Shown in pieces: positions 35,512-44,306 of a DNA stretch of 64,000 bases. The notes under the pieces are model-generated. The model was given only the letters and a program-made list of their open reading frames with translations, was not told the origin of the DNA and did not search any database. Origin of the DNA: Acidobacteriota bacterium (GTDB lineage Bacteria > Acidobacteriota > Terriglobia > Terriglobales > Acidobacteriaceae); NCBI GenBank assembly GCA_013289875.1, contig JABCZC010000023.1, forward strand, positions 1 through 64,000, written 5' to 3'. How positions within the stretch are numbered: the first letter of the stretch is position 1; every line of letters starts with the position of its first letter. A program made the position numbers and the translations under genes.

Positions 35512-36879
35512 CTAGTTGGGGCAGGGGGTTAGCTGGACGGGCGAGAGGCCCCATTCGTTGAGGGCATGGTTGAGCTGGTCGACGGTCTGTCTCCATGAGG
35601 TGGGGTGTTGGCCGAGAGCGGTTTCGGTGGAGAAGTCGAGAGCTTTGGGTGAGCCGCATACGGTGAGGGCTTCGATGTCTGCGACGGGTGCGAGCCTGCG
35701 CATGAGATCGTCGTCTCCGTAGACGGGATTGCCGCCGATGAGAACCAGACGGATGTCGGAGGGCGAAGCGTTGAGCAGGGACTGGTACGTGTCTTTTTCG
35801 GTGCGGCGGATGACGAGGAGGTCGGCGACGTATCCGGGCTTGATGCTGCCGATTTTGTCGGCGAGGCCGGCGAGCTGCGCGGGAGTGCTGGTGGCCATCT
35901 GGACGAGCTCGGTATCGGTAAAGACTTTGGGGTACTGGCCGTCGTTCCAGACTGAGGCGTACTTTAGCTCCTGTAACATGCCGTCACTGCCGCTGGGGCT
36001 CCAGTCGGGGGCAAGGGCGATTTTGATGGCCGCCTGTTTGGCAGTGGCGACGTCGGTCGTGCGTCCATAGAGGCTGAGGTTACTTCGCGGCGACCAGATG
36101 AGGCCGACGCCGCTCTTGGCGGCTTGCTGCCAGTCGGCGGTGTTGAGGCCGACGCCGTGAATGATGGAGACGCCAGGGCGGAGGAATCCGCGAGCGGTGA
36201 ACATGCGGAATTCGCGCTCGGCATTGGCGTCTCCGGGGCGGCCCTCGGAGAGATGAACGATGAATGAGGTAAGGGTGTGGTTGTCGAGACCGGCAGTAAT
36301 TTCGGCGGCCGTTTTCTCGGAGAGCTCGAGGGGGAAGATTTCATAGCTGAGCTTTTCGTGGGTACCGGGCGGGTAGAGGCCGGAGTAGTAGTCGAGGTTG
36401 CGGGCGAGTCCATCGGAGCACTTGCTGTTGAAACCGCCAACGACTGAGGTGGCTCCGCCGACGATGGCCTTGACTTCGGCGTACTGCTCAGTCTGGCAGG
36501 AGAGACCCTCGTCCATGATTTTGCTGTGCGGGGTGGAAAGCGCGAGTCCGTATTCGGGGATGGCCTGCCATTCATAGCGCGTGTTGAAGAGGCGACCGGC
36601 GTTCCAGCGCGGCAGGAAGTTCCATGTGAGATGGTTGTGGAGGTCGATGAGGCCAGGAGAGATGACGTTGTCGCCTTCGATGATGATGGCGTGTTCGGGC
36701 AGCGAGATGCTGGCTCCTACGGCCTGAATTTTGTCTCCGGAGATGAGGACCGTACCTTTGTCGATGACCCGATCGGGTGTGACGATGGTTCCACGGAGAG
36801 CGATGGTGGGTTGTTGGGCGCCGGCACTGAGCAGACAGAGGACGAATGCGAGGAAGGAGAACAACCGGAAGGTCTTCAT
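35512..36879 (-). CDS. Secreted amidohydrolase
   Basis: The 455-residue protein has a signal peptide (LFSFLAFVLCLLSAGAQ) and an amidohydrolase-superfamily domain: GTIVTPDRVIDKGTVLI at the N-terminal beta-sandwich, then VISPGLIDLHNHLTWN with the first metal-binding H-x-H, SFIVHLSEG, IIHGVGL and IALAPDWSPSGS with the late acidic position. The family hydrolyses amides, ureas or cyclic imides; the natural substrate is unknown. The start follows AAGGAG. It is read towards the GT2 gene, with 122 bases between its stop and the GT2 start, and may form a separate transcript. Confidence 0.87.
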   Translation of the reverse strand: MKTFRLFSFLAFVLCLLSAGAQQPTIALRGTIVTPDRVIDKGTVLISGDKIQAVGASISLPEHAIIIEGDNVISPGLIDLHNHLTWNFLPRWNAGRLFNTRYEWQAIPEYGLALSTPHSKIMDEGLSCQTEQYAEVKAIVGGATSVVGGFNSKCSDGLARNLDYYSGLYPPGTHEKLSYEIFPLELSEKTAAEITAGLDNHTLTSFIVHLSEGRPGDANAEREFRMFTARGFLRPGVSIIHGVGLNTADWQQAAKSGVGLIWSPRSNLSLYGRTTDVATAKQAAIKIALAPDWSPSGSDGMLQELKYASVWNDGQYPKVFTDTELVQMATSTPAQLAGLADKIGSIKPGYVADLLVIRRTEKDTYQSLLNASPSDIRLVLIGGNPVYGDDDLMRRLAPVADIEALTVCGSPKALDFSTETALGQHPTSWRQTVDQLNHALNEWGLSPVQLTPCPN

Positions 36880-37056
36880 GTGGGATCTCCTTACGGATGC
36901 GTGAGCAGGATGGTAAAGGCTGGTGGGCAGGTTGTCGATGGGAAAGACGACCTGGCGGGCCAGAGCAATCGGCGCACTGGGGATTTTCACCGACAGGCTC
37001 CGGTGATGGGGGCGGCGTCCGTGCTACGCGATGAGACGAAGGGGATTGAGGCGGCG

Positions 37057-37668
37057 CTATCCTCTGCTTGAGCTGACTGCCGCCGGAGCGGGCTCTGAGG
37101 TTGGATCAGGGAGCTCAGGCGTAAAGATCAACCTTGGGTCGTCCTGCCTGGGTTTGAAGACGAGAGCCCACATTTCCGGACGGCCAATTATCCGGGCGAT
37201 TTCCCGGAATGCAAAGAACGGCAGCAGCAAAATATAGCAGAGGACGCTGACGGCCAGGACTCCCTTTGGATTCCATCCGAAGAATGGGGGCAGGCTCTCC
37301 GCGACGGTGTGTCCATGAAATAGCCCCACCGCAACGCTTTCAGCGACGTGGAAGGACATCATCAGCACGGTAAATACGAGACATCTATAAAGAATCGGAT
37401 AAATTAGAGGCTTCTTCGCGAAACGTGATCCGAGATGGAGCTGCTCTCCGACCAGCAATACCTTTGCGAAGACGAAGGCGTTGATGATCGCGAAGGTGTG
37501 TTCTTCTACGTCTAGATGATGCTGGGACAGGACGAGACTCTGGTGGATGGAGAGCAGCCCGAAGGCGACCCAGAGGTAGAGGAAAATGACCAGGAAGCGC
37601 TTGAACTCTTTGAAGGCTCTCTCTTTGAGTGTGTGCTTCTGTGGGATCGAGAGGCTTTGATCCGCCAT
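37057..37668 (-). CDS. Hypothetical four-helix membrane protein
   Basis: The 203-residue protein has four hydrophobic helices: FLVIFLYLWVAFGLLSIH, TFAIINAFVFAKVLLVG, YRCLVFTVLMMSFHVAESVA and LAVSVLCYILLLPFFAFREI. The N-terminus is charged and the C-terminus proline-rich and soluble. The ATG follows GGAGG eight bases upstream. I do not recognise a named family. It stands alone between the amidohydrolase and rlmN. Confidence 0.75.
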   Translation of the reverse strand: MADQSLSIPQKHTLKERAFKEFKRFLVIFLYLWVAFGLLSIHQSLVLSQHHLDVEEHTFAIINAFVFAKVLLVGEQLHLGSRFAKKPLIYPILYRCLVFTVLMMSFHVAESVAVGLFHGHTVAESLPPFFGWNPKGVLAVSVLCYILLLPFFAFREIARIIGRPEMWALVFKPRQDDPRLIFTPELPDPTSEPAPAAVSSSRG

Positions 37669-37766
37669 GGCCAGGACCTCCCCGACTACTGAAGAGTGTA
37701 GTTCATCAAAGTTTCAGGCAAGGATTTTCTGCTGGCTAGCGGGTGGGAAATCGGATCGTCCTTTAG

Positions 37767-38948
37767 TCAGGGCTCGTCGGGTAGGAATGGGAAGACAGGC
37801 AGAAGAGGGTTGGTCCTGACCGCGACAGTACGCTTGAGTTGGCCGCAGGCGGCGTAGATGTCGCGTCCGCGGGGACGACGGATGAAGGCGGGAATGCCGT
37901 TGTGCTTGAGGCGGGCCTGGAACTCCATGACCCGGTGGGGCGGGGGCATGTCGTAGGGCATGTGCGGGCCGGGGTTCCAGACGATCAGATTGACCTTGAG
38001 AGGGCGGCCGACACGGCGCAACAGCTTGCCGGCTTCGTCGGCGTGGGAGAGCTGGTCGTTCACGCCGCCGAGGAGGACGTATTCGAAGGTGAGCTTTTCT
38101 TTCGAACGGAGCGGGACCTGACGGACGGCGTTGACGAGGTGCTGGATGTCCCATTTGCGGGTGATGGGCATGATCTGTTCGCGCACCTTGTCATTGGAGG
38201 CGTTGAGGGAGATGGCGAGCTTGGGGCGAACGGGCTCCTGTGCGAAGCGCAGGATGCCGGGCATGATTCCAGAGGTGGAGACGGTCATGCGCGATTCGGC
38301 GATGCCCACTTCGTGGACGAGGAGACGGACGGCATCCATGAAGGCGTCGTAGTTGAGGAAAGGCTCGCCCATGCCCATGAAGACGAGGTTGATGCGGTCG
38401 CGGCCGATCTGGACGGCGTGGCGCTTGAGGACGGCAACGACCTGGCCGGCGATTTCTCCGGCGGTTAGGTTGCGGATGATGCCAAGCTTCGCGGTGAGGC
38501 AGAACTGGCAGTTGACGGCGCAGCCGATCTGGCTCGACACGCAGATGGTGGAGTCGTGGTAGCCGGTCTCGCTCCCGTCTCCGGCTTCGCCATCGTCGCC
38601 TTCGGGCATCCAGACAGTCTCGACGGTCTGACCATCGTAGGTGGAGATGAGGTAGCGCTCGGTGCCGTCGACAGACTTGTAGGTTTCAACGATAGAAGGT
38701 AGCCCAATGTGGTAGCCAGCCTGAGTGAGGCGGTCGCGGAGGTCTTTGGACAAGTTGGTGACGTCAGCGAGGTCCTCGATCCAGTTACGGTAAATGGCCC
38801 GAGAAAGCTGGCCGACGCGGTAGGCGGAGACGGAGAATTCCTGGAGAATTTCGCTAAGTTGCTGATTATGCAGGCCAAACAGAGGCCGCATCCGTTCTAT
38901 GCCGGGAGCGTCTAAAATAGGTAGTAGATTTTCCCCGCCTGACGTCAT
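37767..38948 (-). CDS. rlmN: 23S rRNA/tRNA adenine-C2 methyltransferase RlmN
   Basis: This radical-SAM enzyme methylates C2 of adenine in 23S rRNA and some tRNAs. The 393-residue form has the iron-sulfur motif C-x3-C-x2-C (CAVNCQFC) near residues 143-150, preceded by STICVSSQIG. Further family blocks are MGMGEPFLNYD, VSTSGIMPGI, LAISLNASND and LTFEYVLLGGVND. The C-terminal Cys in AACGQL matches the second catalytic cysteine. The ATG at 38948 is chosen, though in-frame starts lie 36 and 42 bases upstream. It is divergent from the M16 peptidase gene. Confidence 0.94.
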   Translation of the reverse strand: MTSGGENLLPILDAPGIERMRPLFGLHNQQLSEILQEFSVSAYRVGQLSRAIYRNWIEDLADVTNLSKDLRDRLTQAGYHIGLPSIVETYKSVDGTERYLISTYDGQTVETVWMPEGDDGEAGDGSETGYHDSTICVSSQIGCAVNCQFCLTAKLGIIRNLTAGEIAGQVVAVLKRHAVQIGRDRINLVFMGMGEPFLNYDAFMDAVRLLVHEVGIAESRMTVSTSGIMPGILRFAQEPVRPKLAISLNASNDKVREQIMPITRKWDIQHLVNAVRQVPLRSKEKLTFEYVLLGGVNDQLSHADEAGKLLRRVGRPLKVNLIVWNPGPHMPYDMPPPHRVMEFQARLKHNGIPAFIRRPRGRDIYAACGQLKRTVAVRTNPLLPVFPFLPDEP

Positions 38949-39118
38949 CGCAACACCGATTTCTGTTGTGTCAGCATAGCGCATCGGCAACGTAGAATCA
39001 CAATGCTCCCCCGAGCGCTTTGACTGACGAATTTTTGGGCGCGAGAGTCGCGCGCGGCAGGCAAAAACACAGCAACAGCCTTGGCAACAGGCCCAGACAC
39101 AGAAAGGGCTCCGGACTC

Positions 39119-40393
39119 ATGGACAATAAGAGAAATATTCGACGCACCACTCTGCCCAACGGACTTACGATTCTGACCGAGAAGATGGATCACATCCGAT
39201 CCGTGGCGATGGGGGTGTGGATACGGGCGGGGTCGCGCCACGAACTGGCCGAGGTAAACGGGATTTCGCACTTCGTGGAGCACATGGTGTTCAAGGGCAC
39301 GAAGAACCGGTCGGCACAGATTATTGCGCGCGAGGTGGACGCGATCGGCGGCAATCTGGATGCGTTCACCGGGAAGGAAACGGTCTGCTTCAACATGAAG
39401 GTGCTGGATGAGCACGTGCCGACAGCGCTTGAAGTGCTGTCGGACCTGGTGCTGAATCCGGTGTTCGCGAGCGAGGAGATTCATCGCGAGCGGGACGTGA
39501 TTCTGGAAGAGATCAAGATGGACGAGGACAATCCGGACTATCTGGTGCATGAGATTTTCACGCAGAACTTCTGGAAGGATCATCCGTTGGGCAAGCCGAT
39601 TCTGGGAACGAAGGAGACGGTCCGGAAGTTTGAGCGGGATACGCTGATGGACTTTTACGGCGGACGCTTCCTTGGCGGCAACATGATCTTCTCGGCGGCG
39701 GGAAATATCGAGCACGACAACTTTGTGGAGCAGGTGGCGAGACGCTTCGAGTCGCTGCCGGCGGGGCAGAGCCCGCGACCGGATGGGGCGCCGAAGACGA
39801 CGGCGCGGATCAATCTGCGGAATAAGAAGTCGCTGGAACAGGTGCAGCTTTGTCTGGGCGTGCCAGCTCCCCCCGTGGCTGACGAGTCGCGCTACATCAC
39901 GCTGGTGCTGAATACACTGCTGGGCGGAGGGATGAGTTCGCGGCTGTTCCAGACGATTCGCGAGGAGCGCGGGCTGGCGTATGCGATCTATAGCGATTTG
40001 AATCCTTACAGCGATACCGGCTCACTGTGCGTGTATGCGGGCACGTCGGCAGACCGGGCGGTACAGGTGATCGACCTGGTGATGGCCGAGTTCACTCGCC
40101 TGAAGCACGAGATGCTGCCGGAGGATGAGCTGCGCCGGGCAAAGGATCAGCTCAAGGGTAATCTGTTGTTGTCGCTGGAGAGCTCGATGTCGAGGATGTC
40201 GAACCTGGCGCGGCAGCAGATGTACTTCAACTACTTTTTTGGGCAACAGGAGATTCTGGACAAGGTGGAAGAAGTAACTGCCGAACAGGTGATGGCTATG
40301 GCCAACACGCTATTCCAACCGGATCTGGTGGCGGTGACGCTGCTGGGAAGACTCGACGGGCTGAAGCTGAGCAGGGGACGGCTGGTGTGTTGA
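39119..40393 (+). CDS. M16-family zinc peptidase
   Basis: The 424-residue protein has the inverted zinc motif HFVEH (H51, E54, H55) and the downstream Glu region EEIHRERDVILEEIKM. The second half contains the paired inactive-type domain with GGGMSSRLFQTIREERGLAY. This is the single-chain form of the M16/processing-peptidase-like family common in bacteria. It degrades peptides or processes proteins in the cytoplasm or, in other bacteria, the periplasm; no signal peptide is seen here. It precedes the pilin gene by 126 bases in the same direction. The start at 39119 begins the conserved part; a longer open frame exists. Confidence 0.92.
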   Translation: MDNKRNIRRTTLPNGLTILTEKMDHIRSVAMGVWIRAGSRHELAEVNGISHFVEHMVFKGTKNRSAQIIAREVDAIGGNLDAFTGKETVCFNMKVLDEHVPTALEVLSDLVLNPVFASEEIHRERDVILEEIKMDEDNPDYLVHEIFTQNFWKDHPLGKPILGTKETVRKFERDTLMDFYGGRFLGGNMIFSAAGNIEHDNFVEQVARRFESLPAGQSPRPDGAPKTTARINLRNKKSLEQVQLCLGVPAPPVADESRYITLVLNTLLGGGMSSRLFQTIREERGLAYAIYSDLNPYSDTGSLCVYAGTSADRAVQVIDLVMAEFTRLKHEMLPEDELRRAKDQLKGNLLLSLESSMSRMSNLARQQMYFNYFFGQQEILDKVEEVTAEQVMAMANTLFQPDLVAVTLLGRLDGLKLSRGRLVC

Positions 40394-40518
40394 GGCAGCC
40401 ATTAGGAATTAGCCATCAGCAAACTGTCTTTCTGAGCGCGGTGCTGGTGTGCTGCGTCTTCATCCTTTAGGATTGCGTGTGGCGGAGCTTGGCCTGCCCA
40501 AGATTGAGAATCAACCTT

Positions 40519-41037
40519 ATGAACCATTCGATTACCCAAGAAAATCGCAGACTGCGGGAAGCCGGCTTTACGCTGATGGAGCTTTTGATCGTGATCTCCA
40601 TCATGCTGATCCTCATGCTGATCGCGATCCCGAACTTTGCAGGCATGAAAATGCAGGCGAATGAGACGTCGGCAATCCAGTCGCTGCGCGCGATCTACCA
40701 GGCTCAGATTCAGTTCCAGACGAACTATCCGGCGAATGGGTTTGCGGCCTCGCTGGCTGCGCTCGGTGGGGATCCGAAGTCGGGGCAGCCTTCGCCCCAG
40801 TCGGCGCAATTGCTGCAGGGCGACCTATCCAGCGGGCAGAAGAGTGGATACACCTTTGCCATCGTGAACCCGACGAAGGTCACGGTGAACAATCAGGACA
40901 TGTACACCGGCTATGAGGCGACAGCTGTTCCACAGGCGGTGGGCAAGACCGGGCATCGCGGCTTCTGTATCGATCAGCAGGGTGAGGTGAAGGCCGATCC
41001 CTCGGGTGGCACCAACTGCACGACGCCTTTGCAGTGA
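40519..41037 (+). CDS. Type IV pilin / major pseudopilin
   Basis: The 172-residue protein has a class III prepilin leader: a charged 16-residue prefix ending REAG, cleavage before F17, and the FTLMELLIVISIMLILMLIA helix with E21 at position +5. The globular part is short and has two Cys near the end (GFCID and NCTTP) that could form the usual disulfide. It is likely the subunit polymerised by the GspF/GspE machinery encoded downstream. No prepilin peptidase gene is in the window. The next gene (LolA) overlaps the stop codon. Confidence 0.9.
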   Translation: MNHSITQENRRLREAGFTLMELLIVISIMLILMLIAIPNFAGMKMQANETSAIQSLRAIYQAQIQFQTNYPANGFAASLAALGGDPKSGQPSPQSAQLLQGDLSSGQKSGYTFAIVNPTKVTVNNQDMYTGYEATAVPQAVGKTGHRGFCIDQQGEVKADPSGGTNCTTPLQ

Positions 41038-41708
41038 GGGGGCGGTTGTTGCGGACTAGCAACCTGATAACTGCGGTCTTGATTCTTCTGCCTGGGTGGT
41101 GTTTTGCTCCAGCGCAGTCGTCTTCACTGACGGCAAACGCGCTAGCTAACCGCATCGATCAACACTACAACTCTCTCCGCTCACTGGAAGTGCGCTTTGC
41201 CCAACAATATGACGGCATGGGCATGAACCGCAGGGAAAGCGGCGTGCTGCTGTTGAAGAAGCCGGGCAAGATGCGCTGGACCTACTCGCAGCCGGTGGGG
41301 AAGCTGTTCATTCTCGACGGGCATGACGGGTATTTTTACACCCCGGGCGACACCGAGGTGCAGCGGGTTCCGGTGAAGAAGCTGGACGATATGCGATCTC
41401 CGTTGCGGCTGCTGCTGGGGCACACGAAGCTGGCACGTGAGCTGACAGGCCTGGCGATTGCTTCGGCGGCGAACGGGGCGTATACGCTGTCGGGCATTCC
41501 GAAAAATACGGAGAAGCGCGTGGCGGCCTTCAGCGTGACGGCGACGGCGGAGGGCGTGATCCAGTCGCTGCGCGTCGAGGAGACGGACGGAATTACGAAT
41601 TCGTTTGTCTTCACGGATGAGAAGCCAAACGCAGCTGCTCCGGATGCGAACTTTGTGTTCACCGCGCCAGCGGGGGTGCATGTGATTGAGGGGATGCCGC
41701 CGGTCTGA
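41034..41708 (+). CDS. lolA: Outer-membrane lipoprotein carrier LolA
   Basis: The 224-residue periplasmic protein carries lipoproteins from the inner to the outer membrane. It has a signal peptide (ITAVLILLPGWCFAPAQ), then ANALANRIDQHYNSLRSLEV, RFAQQYDGMG, KKPGKMRWTYSQP and LFILDGHDGYFYTP, matching the LolA fold's N-terminal half. The GTG start overlaps the pilin's TGA stop (GTGA), so the two are translationally coupled. A place inside a pilus gene cluster is unusual and may mean that the lipoproteins of that machine need it. Confidence 0.88.
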   Translation: MRGRLLRTSNLITAVLILLPGWCFAPAQSSSLTANALANRIDQHYNSLRSLEVRFAQQYDGMGMNRRESGVLLLKKPGKMRWTYSQPVGKLFILDGHDGYFYTPGDTEVQRVPVKKLDDMRSPLRLLLGHTKLARELTGLAIASAANGAYTLSGIPKNTEKRVAAFSVTATAEGVIQSLRVEETDGITNSFVFTDEKPNAAAPDANFVFTAPAGVHVIEGMPPV

Positions 41709-41757
41709 GAACGGCGACCGCTGATTCACTTCTTTTGAAGCCCGATATGATTTCGGC

Positions 41758-42885
41758 ATGGTGAGTTTGAAGCTTCGATCTTCCCTTCTCTTATCGCTTC
41801 TTTTTGCAGATCTGCTTTTTACGGCCGCGGCTCGTGCGCAGGACGTGGCGTCCGGGTCGTGGGTGATGCAGTCGAGCGGGACGAAGGCGGGACTGCGCGG
41901 CATTCATGCGGTGGGTGGTGGTGTCGCGTGGGCCAGTGGGACAAACGGGACGGTTCTGCGGACCGAGGACAGCGGGTACATGTGGCAGAGCTGCGCGATG
42001 CCTCCGGGGGCGGAGAAGCTGGATTTTCGCGGGATCTGGGCTTGGGATGCTGACACGGCGGTGGTGATGTCGTCGGGGCCGGGGGATCAGTCGCGGCTGT
42101 ATAAGACGACGGATGGGTGCTCGCACTGGACGCTGCTGTATACGAATCCGGATAAGGATGGGTTCTGGGATGCAGTGGAATTTAGTGGCCGTAAACAGGG
42201 TTTTATCCTCGGAGATCCTGTGAATCGTAGCTTTGTCTTGTTCTTCACTCTGGACCAAGGGAAAACGTGGGGACGAGTGAATTCCAAGGATCTGGATTCG
42301 GGAAATACAAAAATTGGCGCGTTTGCTGCCAGCAACTCGGCTTTGACTCTTGCGTACGACGGCCTTCCCATGTTCGGCACCAGTGGGCCTGGCGGTCCAT
42401 GGCTCTATGTGCCGGACAGCGTTTGCACGTCGCTGACGGCTCAACAAAACCCCGCGGCGTGCTTTGATGGATCCCTGCGATTTGAAAAGGAAAGACTGCC
42501 GATGGCAGGGGATTCTGCATCGGCCGGAATTTTTTCACTGGCAGTCGATTCAGACGTAACAAAGTTAGTCGCTGTTGGCGGCGACTATGGTCGTCCAAAC
42601 GAGGTCACAGGTACTGCGGCCGCAACGATACCGTGGATGCTTGAACCCCGCCGGGCAACCACGGCGGCGGCGAAGCCTCCGCATGGGTACAGGTCGGCGG
42701 TGGCGTGGGACGCGGTTGACAAGGTGTGGATTGCGGTAGGGGCGAATGGGTCAGACGTGAGCTATGACGACGGGAAGACGTGGTCTCCGCTGGATAACGG
42801 CAAATGGAACGCGCTGAGTCTGCCGTGGGTGGTGGGTCCGGAAGGAAGGATTGCGAAGCTGGGGGCGCTGCCGGCGAGGAAATAG
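41758..42885 (+). CDS. YCF48/BNR-like beta-propeller, secreted
   Basis: The 375-residue protein has a signal peptide (SSLLLSLLFADLLFTAAARA) and propeller repeats of the YCF48/BNR type: GIHAVGGGVAWASGTNGTVL, RTEDSGYMWQSC, RLYKTTDGCSHWTLLY, VLFFTLDQGKTWGRV and VSYDDGKTWSPLDNGKW. The S/T-x-D-x-G-x-T-W motif recurs three or four times. The original YCF48 protein assists photosystem assembly; in non-photosynthetic bacteria the role is not known. It may be an envelope protein of the pilus cluster or simply adjacent. Confidence 0.82.
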   Translation: MVSLKLRSSLLLSLLFADLLFTAAARAQDVASGSWVMQSSGTKAGLRGIHAVGGGVAWASGTNGTVLRTEDSGYMWQSCAMPPGAEKLDFRGIWAWDADTAVVMSSGPGDQSRLYKTTDGCSHWTLLYTNPDKDGFWDAVEFSGRKQGFILGDPVNRSFVLFFTLDQGKTWGRVNSKDLDSGNTKIGAFAASNSALTLAYDGLPMFGTSGPGGPWLYVPDSVCTSLTAQQNPAACFDGSLRFEKERLPMAGDSASAGIFSLAVDSDVTKLVAVGGDYGRPNEVTGTAAATIPWMLEPRRATTAAAKPPHGYRSAVAWDAVDKVWIAVGANGSDVSYDDGKTWSPLDNGKWNALSLPWVVGPEGRIAKLGALPARK

Positions 42886-42923
42886 CGGTACGCCGTGGCC
42901 AGATCTCTGCCCAAGTCAGAAAA

Positions 42924-42956
42924 GCAGGTCCCTCGACTCCGCTTCGCTGCGCTCGG
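42924..42956 (-). repeat. Dispersed intergenic repeat, copy 2
   Basis: Complement of the repeat at 25734: on the minus strand it reads CCGAGCGCAGCGAAGCGG then AGTCGAGGGACCTGC. It lies between the YCF48-like gene and the pilus platform gene. Confidence 0.6.
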
Positions 42957-43072
42957 TACGACACTTGTGAGTGGGCGAACCGCCCGGTTTCGATTCGGGA
43001 CGGCAGATGAACGGTTTGGCTGGCTGGTGCGTCTATCCGCTGCGGGAAACTGGTACCCTGAAGTAGCGTCCC

Positions 43073-44269
43073 ATGGCGGAATTTGTTATCAAACTGGCCG
43101 ACGAGCGCGGCCGCGTGCAGCAGCAGGTGCAGTCGGCTGCTACAGCGGAAGAGCTACATCATCGCTTTACCCAGGCGGGGTACTACGTCTATTCGGTCAA
43201 GCCGCGAGGGCTGACGGGCAGCCGGCGCAAGGCGAAGCTCGAGACCTTCATCATCTTCAATCAACAATTTCTGACGCTGATCCGGGCGGGATTGCCCATT
43301 CTGGGTTCGCTGGAGATGCTGGCCAAGAGCCAGAAGAATCCGGCGTTTTCGAGCCAGCTGCAGAATGTGGCGGCGCGGGTGCGGACGGGCGAATCGATCT
43401 CGGCGGCTTTTGAGGCACAGGGCGGCTTTCCGGTGATTTATACGACGACCCTGTTGGCAGGCGAGCGAAGCGGCAACCTGGAAGAGGTTCTGGGTAGGTT
43501 TCTGTCGTTTCAGCGGATTTCGCTGACGTTTACCAAGAAGCTCAAGGCTTCGCTGATCTATCCGGCGCTGCTGATTACGCTGGTTTTCGGACTGTTCATC
43601 TTTCTCATCACGTTTGTGGTTCCGCGCTTTGCCACTCTCTACGACCAGCTCGGCACGAAGCTGCCGGGTCTGACACTGGCGCTGCTGGCGTTGGGCAATG
43701 GAGCCCAGCATTACTTCCTTTATGTGGCTCCCGTGGTTCTGTTGATCGCTTTCCTGGTTTACCGATGGAGCAGAACCGAGGCTGGCGCGGACCGGATCGA
43801 CGCCATACGCATTAAGATGCCCGTGTTTGGAATGATCTGGCTGAAGTACCAGGTGGCGCTGTTTTCGCGGACGCTTTCGACTCTGCTGGCAGGAGGGTTG
43901 CCGCTGGTTCCGTCGCTGGAGACGGCGGCGCGGTCGATTGCGAGCAAGCGGATTGCAAAGGCAGTCTTTTCTTCGGTGAGCAGCGTGCGCGAAGGCAAGG
44001 GGTTGTCGGCGAGCCTCGCGGGCACCAAGGTGTTTCCGGCCTTGTCGGTGGAGATGATCGAGGTGGGCGAATCGACGGGCGCGCTGCCGCAGATGCTGAA
44101 CTCGGTGGCGGAGTTTTTCGAGGAAGATGTACAGACGGCGCTCACCGCGTCGCTGGCCTTGATTGAGCCGGCGATTCTGATTGTGATGGGTGTGGTGGTG
44201 GTGGTGATTTTGATTGCGTTGTATCTGCCGATCTTTTCGCTGGGGAACGCGAATAATTTTCAGCACTGA
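43073..44269 (+). CDS. Pilus/type II secretion inner-membrane platform (PilC/GspF)
   Basis: The 398-residue protein is the polytopic platform that the assembly ATPase turns. Two GspF domains are seen, at about residues 65-190 and 270-390, each starting with a helical segment (FNQQFLTLIRAGLPILGSLE and KYQVALFSRTLSTLLAGGLP). The conserved G-E-x-S-G-x-L motif appears in both (AGERSGNLEEVLGRF, EVGESTGALPQMLN). Membrane helices are YPALLITLVFGLFIFLITFV, FLYVAPVVLLIAFLVYRW and AILIVMGVVVVVILIALYLP. It is immediately followed by the GspE-like ATPase. Confidence 0.92.
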   Translation: MAEFVIKLADERGRVQQQVQSAATAEELHHRFTQAGYYVYSVKPRGLTGSRRKAKLETFIIFNQQFLTLIRAGLPILGSLEMLAKSQKNPAFSSQLQNVAARVRTGESISAAFEAQGGFPVIYTTTLLAGERSGNLEEVLGRFLSFQRISLTFTKKLKASLIYPALLITLVFGLFIFLITFVVPRFATLYDQLGTKLPGLTLALLALGNGAQHYFLYVAPVVLLIAFLVYRWSRTEAGADRIDAIRIKMPVFGMIWLKYQVALFSRTLSTLLAGGLPLVPSLETAARSIASKRIAKAVFSSVSSVREGKGLSASLAGTKVFPALSVEMIEVGESTGALPQMLNSVAEFFEEDVQTALTASLALIEPAILIVMGVVVVVILIALYLPIFSLGNANNFQH

Positions 44270-44306
44270 GGATCAACCGCCCGGAGTTTTTAGGTAAAGA
44301 GGGTTT

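Noticed and set aside
43154-44266. 370-residue minus-strand open frame
   Set aside because: It is antisense to the GspF/PilC gene and consists of Arg/Gln/His-rich noise.
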